Assembly: GCF_023227905.1 (NCBI RefSeq)
Contig: NZ_JALOCF010000057.1
Span: forward strand, 1-27,270
Reading direction: 5' to 3'
Source: Methylobacter sp.
GTDB lineage: Bacteria > Pseudomonadota > Gammaproteobacteria > Methylococcales > Methylomonadaceae
DNA: 27,270 nucleotides
The position numbers and the translations under genes are program-made. How positions within the stretch are numbered: the stretch's first letter is position 1; each line of letters begins with the position of its first letter. Under the pieces are notes generated by a model. The model was given only the letters and a program-made list of their open reading frames with translations. It was not told where the DNA came from and did not search any database. Shown piece by piece: positions 23,392-27,270 of this stretch.

Positions 23392-24276
23392 CTAACTTTT
23401 CAAATAAACATCATAACGCAGCAACTTACCCTGAAAACTTTGACTCGGCTTGCCGCCCAAAGGTTCCGCGTAATCGGGGCTTTTTACCACCACCCGCTTT
23501 CCGGCAGCGTTTATTGCGGCCTCGAACAATTGCTCCTTATCCTGATCATCGCCCAGCAAATCGCGCAGTACCATCATCGACTTTTTAGCTAGCGCGGATT
23601 TTTTGCGTTTGGGCGGAAACATCGGATCAAGATAAATGCAATCGGGCACGCTTTGCAAATTGGCTAACAACTCGATGGCATTGCCCTGCAGCAAGTGGGG
23701 AGGCTCAAGGTTAAGCCGCTGCATCCAGTCAAGTTGCGCCAAGCGGGCAAAGCCGTCCGCCAGCAATTCCGCCATCACCGGTGAGCGCTCGATACACAGC
23801 AACTCGTAGCCCATGCGAAAGATATGCAGGCTGTCCTGCGCCCAGCCGGTCGTGGCATCGACCACGGTTCGGGTTTTACGCCCCAGCGCCTGGGCCAAAG
23901 CGCCGTCTTTGGGTGCGGGCCACGAGCGCTGCTCGCCATTGCGCGGCTCAATATCGACAGTCAAGCCGCCTTTTTTGAGCAGCTCTCTGTCGAGCAGCTT
24001 CAAACAGCCGTCGCGCCAGGTTAAGAAGAACTCTTCAACATTGTCGCTATTGAGCGACTGGTACAAAGGAACGCCCAACCGCTCCGCAAGCTGCTGGAAC
24101 GGCAGACTATCGCCCTGCCCTTGATAAAGCACGGCCAGCTTTATCGCCAAGGATGGTGTGTATGCCGAAAGCCTGCCGGGAGCTGGCTCGGCGATCGCCA
24201 GGGATGATGTGTATGCCGCAAGCCGGTCGGGAACAGGCGCGGCACCGATGTATTGCGATGATGTTTTCGTGGTCAT
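23392..24276 (-). CDS. rsmJ: 16S rRNA (guanine1516-N2)-methyltransferase
   Basis: From ATG 24276 the protein has 294 aa, against about 250 in E. coli. The RsmJ core is intact. KGGLTVDIEP lies ahead of the SAM motif VVDATTGWAQDSLHIFRMG, ELLCIERSPVMAELLADGFA follows, then the catalytic-type YLDPMFPPKRKKSALAKKSM and RVVVKSPDYAEPLGG. It methylates N2 of G1516 in 16S rRNA. The extra length is N-terminal: residues 12-28 and 29-45 are two tandem copies of a 51-nt repeat (PVPDRLAAYTSSLAI, then EPAPGRLSAYTPSLAI) before the first strand KLAVLYQGQGDSLPF. The frame is open further to 24417, but that part lies in a CACGAAG repeat and in sufU. No ribosome site is visible. It follows sufU by 68 nt. Confidence 0.85.
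   Translation of the reverse strand: MTTKTSSQYIGAAPVPDRLAAYTSSLAIAEPAPGRLSAYTPSLAIKLAVLYQGQGDSLPFQQLAERLGVPLYQSLNSDNVEEFFLTWRDGCLKLLDRELLKKGGLTVDIEPRNGEQRSWPAPKDGALAQALGRKTRTVVDATTGWAQDSLHIFRMGYELLCIERSPVMAELLADGFARLAQLDWMQRLNLEPPHLLQGNAIELLANLQSVPDCIYLDPMFPPKRKKSALAKKSMMVLRDLLGDDQDKEQLFEAAINAAGKRVVVKSPDYAEPLGGKPSQSFQGKLLRYDVYLKS
24143..24244. repeat. Two tandem 51-nt repeat units inside rsmJ
   Basis: Unit A spans 24143-24193 and unit B 24194-24244. They agree at 42 of 51 positions by my alignment. Both share GGCATACACAyCATCC and end TGGCGAT when read on the minus strand. The unit ends carry TCGCC / GGCGA inverted bases, and the A-B junction reads GGCGATCGCC. Because 51 is a multiple of three, rsmJ stays in frame. 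A third unit lies in sufD at 26719-26769. Confidence 0.85.
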
Positions 24277-24280
24277 GGCG

Positions 24281-24345
24281 TGAATTAGCCACGAAGAACA
24301 TTGAGTAGAAAACTTCGTGCTCTTCGTGTCTTCGTGGTGAATTAT
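24281..24345. repeat. CACGAAG-type element between sufU and rsmJ
   Basis: CTTCGTGy occurs three times in a row at 24313-24336. The ends TGAATTAGCCACGAAG (24281-24296) and CTTCGTGGTGAATTA (24330-24344) form an imperfect terminal inverted repeat. It fills the whole sufU-rsmJ gap and touches the sufU stop. I recall similar CACGAAG strings as dispersed intergenic DNA in other bacteria. Confidence 0.6.
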
Positions 24346-24797
24346 TATTCTGTAGAAATAGACTTTTGTTCGTTTTTCAAGGCTGCATCCAGCGTGTGCC
24401 AAGCCAATGTGGCGCATTTAACACGCGCCGGATATTCACGAACACCGGCCAATACCGCCAGTTTGCCGACCGCTTCCAGGTTAACCTGTTCGTCTTTGCC
24501 GGTGGTCATCTCATGGAACTTCTTAAACAAGTCCTCGGCTTCCTGTTCGGTTTTGCCTTTGACTATCTCAGTCATCAACGATACGGAGGCCGTCGAAATG
24601 GCGCAACCCGAACCTTGAAAACTGGCGTCGGTAATCACGTCGCCATCCATTTTCAAATATAAGGTCAGGCGGTCGCCGCACAGCGGATTAAAACCTTCAA
24701 CCTGACGGTCTGCATTTTCCATGACCCGGAAATTACGCGGGTTGCGGTTGTGGTCGAATATAACCTCTTGATAGAGGTCGCGTAAATCATCAAACAT
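24345..24797 (-). CDS. sufU: SufU-type iron-sulfur cluster assembly protein
   Basis: The 150-aa protein begins MFDDLRDLYQEVIFDHNRNP and has the three conserved cysteines of the SufU/IscU fold: Cys40 in NPLCGDRL (with Asp42), Cys65 in GSGCAIS and Cys128 in RVKCATLAW. The roughly 20-residue insertion EMTTGKDEQVNLEAVGKLAV between the second and third cysteine marks it as SufU rather than IscU. SufU accepts persulfide sulfur from SufS, usually through zinc-bound cysteine, and may pass it to SufBCD. Its ATG overlaps the sufS stop (TAATG), so it is translated in coupling with its partner. The C-terminus KNEQKSISTE runs to the border of the CACGAAG element. Confidence 0.95.
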   Translation of the reverse strand: MFDDLRDLYQEVIFDHNRNPRNFRVMENADRQVEGFNPLCGDRLTLYLKMDGDVITDASFQGSGCAISTASVSLMTEIVKGKTEQEAEDLFKKFHEMTTGKDEQVNLEAVGKLAVLAGVREYPARVKCATLAWHTLDAALKNEQKSISTE

Positions 24798-26020
24798 TAG
24801 CCAAATACCTCAATCAAGGACTGTATGCCTTTCATTAAAACATCAATTTCTTCTTTGGTGTTATACATTGCAAATGACGCTCTCGCCGTCGCAGGAACTT
24901 CAAAAAAGTCCATCACCGGCATCGCGCAATGGTGCCCTGCCCTGATGGCAATGCCCAAGCTGTCCAGCATGGTGCCAATATCGTGCGGATGGATTTTATC
25001 CAGCACAAAAGCCAATATTGCGCCTTTATGCTCGGCTTCGCCAATAATTCTAAGCCCTTTAATTTGTTTGGCCTTTTCTGTGGCATAGCTTAGCAACTCG
25101 GCTTCATAGGCGGCAATATTATCCATGCCGACTGCGCTCAGATAATCGATGGCTGCGCCCAAACCAACCGCATCGGCAATGCTGGGCGTGCCTGCTTCAA
25201 ACTTGTAGGGCAACACATTGTATTCGGTTTCTTCAAAGGTGACTTTACGGATCATATCGCCACCGCCCTGGTACGGGGGCATGGCTTCCAGTAAAGCCTG
25301 CTTGCCGTAAAGCACGCCTATGCCGGAAGGCGCATAGAGTTTGTGACCTGAAAACACATAAAAATCGCAATCCAGGTCTTTCACATCCACCGCCATATGC
25401 GGGATGGCCTGTGCGCCATCCAGTAATACCGGAATGCCTTTGGCATGCGCTGCTGCGATAATCTTTTTGACCGGATTAATCGTGCCCAAGGCATTGGACA
25501 TATGCACAACTGAAACCAATCTGGTTTTATCGCTGATCAGTTTTTCAAATTCATCATAGATCAGCTCGCCTTGCAGATTAATCGGCGCAACTTTTAAGAT
25601 CGCCCCGGTCTGCTCACACAATATTTGCCAAGGCACGATATTGGAATGATGCTCCATCGCGGTAATCAAAATCTCGTCGCCGGCTTTGATATGGGCTTTG
25701 CCGTAAGTCTGTGCGACCAGATTGATGGCTTCCGTAGCACCTCTGACGAAAATAATTTCTTTTTCGCTAGCCGCATTGATAAATTCCTTAACTTTAGTCC
25801 GCGCGCCTTCAAACTTATCGGTAGAGCGTACGCTTAAGGTATGTACGCCACGATGCACATTGGCATAATCATGGCTGTACAAATCCACAATGCTGTCGAT
25901 AACGGCTTGCGGCTTCTGGCAGGTCGCCGCATTGTCCAGATAAACCAGCGGCTTGTTGCGAATTTTTTCCGCCAATATCGGGAAATCCGCGCGGATTTTA
26001 TTGATGTCCAAAGCCGTCAT
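24797..26020 (-). CDS. sufS: Cysteine desulfurase SufS
   Basis: The 407-aa protein is a group II cysteine desulfurase with PLP. LVYLDNAATCQKPQAV begins the fold. HHSNIVPW contains the PLP-stacking His, and DGAQAIPHMAVDV holds Asp201. SGHKLYAPSGIG carries the PLP lysine Lys227, and AGHHCAMPVM the persulfide Cys365 on the short lobe. It removes sulfur from cysteine for Fe-S cluster building and delivers it to SufU. The frame has an ATG two codons earlier (26026), but the ribosome site AAGGA is spaced correctly only for the ATG at 26020. That start gives an ATGA overlap with the sufD stop. Confidence 0.97.
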   Translation of the reverse strand: MTALDINKIRADFPILAEKIRNKPLVYLDNAATCQKPQAVIDSIVDLYSHDYANVHRGVHTLSVRSTDKFEGARTKVKEFINAASEKEIIFVRGATEAINLVAQTYGKAHIKAGDEILITAMEHHSNIVPWQILCEQTGAILKVAPINLQGELIYDEFEKLISDKTRLVSVVHMSNALGTINPVKKIIAAAHAKGIPVLLDGAQAIPHMAVDVKDLDCDFYVFSGHKLYAPSGIGVLYGKQALLEAMPPYQGGGDMIRKVTFEETEYNVLPYKFEAGTPSIADAVGLGAAIDYLSAVGMDNIAAYEAELLSYATEKAKQIKGLRIIGEAEHKGAILAFVLDKIHPHDIGTMLDSLGIAIRAGHHCAMPVMDFFEVPATARASFAMYNTKEEIDVLMKGIQSLIEVFG

Positions 26021-27270
26021 AACCATTCCTTGTTCACGCCTTCTTGCGGGAAGCGTGCCAATAGTTGTTCTAAAACCATATCGTGTAAACCTTTAATTTT
26101 GATCTTGTCGACCATTTCATTGGCGAACGCAAATGTCAGCATATTCCGCGCCGTCTCTTCATCGATACAGCGCGATTGCAGGTAGAAAATCGACTTTTCA
26201 TCCAGCTGCCCCACCGTCACGCCATGCCCGCATTTTACGTCATCGGCATAAATTTCCAGCTGCGGCTTGGTGTCCGCTTCGGCGTCATCCGATAACAACA
26301 GGTTGCGGTTGTTCATCTGCGAATCGGTTTTTTGCGCATCGACAGCGACAATTACCCGGCCCTGGAACACGCCCCTGGCCCTGTCGTCCAGCACGCCTTT
26401 ATACAGTTCGCGGCTGATTGCATAAGGTTTCAGGTGATTGATACGGGTGTGGTTGTCGATATGCTGACGCTTAACGCCCAAATAAAGGCCGTTCAGTTCA
26501 CATTCCGACGCGTGATCCAGATCAACATGAATATCGCTACGCGCCAGCAAACCGCCAAAGGCGAAATTGTGATGGGTAAAGCGCGCATCCCGAGCCTGTT
26601 TAATGTAGGTGCCGCCAAAATGGTAGGCTTTTTCCGACTCGCTTTGCATTTTGTACAGCGTCAGATCGGCGTTTTGCTCGACAAAAACCTCAGTAACTGC
26701 GGCTGTTAAATAGGCGTTCGCCGAGCCTGTTCCCGACCGGCTTGCGGCATACACACCATCCCTGGCGATATCTGAACCAACAAACGTCTCTATGACCTTG
26801 GCTTCAGCCATTTCGTCGGCAATAATGATATTGCGGGTCGTAGCCATTGCGTCAATGCCGGTCACTATGTGCAGCAACTGTATCGGCCTGTCTAAAACCT
26901 GCTTGGCTGGCACATGCACAAACAAACCATCGGTAAACCACGCGGTATTGAAGGCAATAAAGCTGTGCTCTGATTGATTCGCGGTCAAGCCCAGATATTT
27001 TTCCAGCTTACCCGGCTGTTTTGCCAACGCATCCGCCATGCTCATCACCGAAACGGCTTCGGGCAGGCCTTCTAAAACCGACAGCTCTGCCGAAAAATGG
27101 CCGTTCACTAAAACCACGACCCAAGCATCTTGCAACCGGTATGATTTCAGCCACTCGGCATCGACGCCCCCAGCAGTCAAACTTTTCGACGGCGAAAACA
27201 GTTTCTTCTCAAGGGTTGAGACATTGGTATAGCGCCACTCTTCTTCACGCGGCGATGGGAAGCCTTGCTC
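26017..27270 (-). CDS. sufD: SufD, SUF scaffold subunit (5' end beyond window)
   Basis: The frame is open to the right edge. The first codons in view read EQGFPSPREEEWRYTNV, the SufD N-terminal motif, so only a few dozen residues are missing. The middle has HIVTGIDAMATTRNIIIADE, AKVIETFVGSD and LTAAVTEVFVEQNADLTLYK, and the end has YADDVKCGHGVTVGQLDEKS and FYLQSRCIDEETARNML, the beta-helix and C-terminal helical part. SufD joins SufB and SufC to build Fe-S clusters. Between VGSD and NAYLTAAV there are 17 extra residues, IARDGVYAASRSGTGSA, encoded exactly by a 51-nt repeat (26719-26769). The rest of the core is undisturbed, so the protein may tolerate it. sufB and sufC would be expected upstream. 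Confidence 0.95.
   Translation of the reverse strand, partial: EQGFPSPREEEWRYTNVSTLEKKLFSPSKSLTAGGVDAEWLKSYRLQDAWVVVLVNGHFSAELSVLEGLPEAVSVMSMADALAKQPGKLEKYLGLTANQSEHSFIAFNTAWFTDGLFVHVPAKQVLDRPIQLLHIVTGIDAMATTRNIIIADEMAEAKVIETFVGSDIARDGVYAASRSGTGSANAYLTAAVTEVFVEQNADLTLYKMQSESEKAYHFGGTYIKQARDARFTHHNFAFGGLLARSDIHVDLDHASECELNGLYLGVKRQHIDNHTRINHLKPYAISRELYKGVLDDRARGVFQGRVIVAVDAQKTDSQMNNRNLLLSDDAEADTKPQLEIYADDVKCGHGVTVGQLDEKSIFYLQSRCIDEETARNMLTFAFANEMVDKIKIKGLHDMVLEQLLARFPQEGVNKEWL
26719..26769. repeat. 51-nt repeat unit inserted in sufD
   Basis: By my alignment it matches unit B in rsmJ at 48 of 51 positions and unit A at 45 of 51, in the opposite orientation relative to the host gene. It starts exactly at a sufD codon boundary and adds 17 codons. 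Flanking codons (GSD before, NAYLTAAV after) join into an ordinary SufD sequence when it is removed. Confidence 0.85.

Noticed and set aside
23781..24124. Plus-strand frames antisense to rsmJ
   Set aside because: They are shadows of the GC-rich rsmJ coding sequence without protein-like features.
24188..24201. GCGATCGC octamer resembling the cyanobacterial HIP1 sequence
   Set aside because: It arises only from the junction of two tandem 51-nt units, and no other sign of HIP1 enrichment is seen.
1..27270. CRISPR array, tRNA, rRNA, transposase or prophage genes
   Set aside because: No spaced direct-repeat array, cloverleaf, rRNA segment, or transposase/phage-like protein was found in any frame I examined.

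Overview
The window looks like a chromosomal piece of a gammaproteobacterium, most likely a methanotroph of the Methylococcales type. This is an inference. It rests on the canonical gammaproteobacterial order hfq-hflX-hflK-hflC-hisZ-purA, an HpnN-type hopanoid transporter, a SUF iron-sulfur operon with SufU-type scaffold, a class I fumarase and moderate GC. No marker such as a methane monooxygenase is present, so the taxon is not proven. Nearly all genes lie on the minus strand.

Positions 1-6.2 kb are an eroding accessory region. It starts with the N-terminus of a probable sensor kinase that runs off the left edge. A minus-strand run follows: GNAT acetyltransferase, GFA-family pseudogene, 68-aa protein, alpha/beta hydrolase, second GFA-family gene (frameshifted), transglutaminase-like pseudogene. 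Two plus-strand units are a LuxR-type regulator reduced to its C-terminal part and a VOC protein with a YafY/WYL regulator. A UPF0235 protein and a broken uncharacterised gene complete the region. Short GTAG-headed palindromes (REP-like) lie at the ends of several of these genes, mostly as inverted pairs.

Positions 6.2-7.7 kb hold an MHS-family transporter and another REP-like pair. Positions 7.7-14.4 kb are the conserved core cluster. In transcription order it is hfq (RNA chaperone), hflX (ribosome-associated GTPase), hflK and hflC (FtsH-modulating membrane complex), hisZ (histidine synthesis), purA (AMP synthesis) and a small conserved-looking protein. Positions 14.7-18.3 kb hold fumarase, a DHH phosphoesterase, an exported RlpA-type double-psi beta-barrel protein and a small membrane protein.

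Positions 18.3-22.7 kb hold a 475-nt non-coding stretch with strong hairpins, then hpnN and an apbE lipoprotein gene whose stop and start overlap. Positions 22.9-27.3 kb hold sufD (cut by the right edge), sufS, sufU, rsmJ and a Rieske ferredoxin, all minus strand. This part carries the most unusual signal in the window. A 51-nt sequence occurs three times: twice in tandem inside the N-terminal coding region of rsmJ, and once in the opposite orientation inside sufD, where it adds 17 codons in frame. Two further palindromic intergenic elements flank rsmJ.
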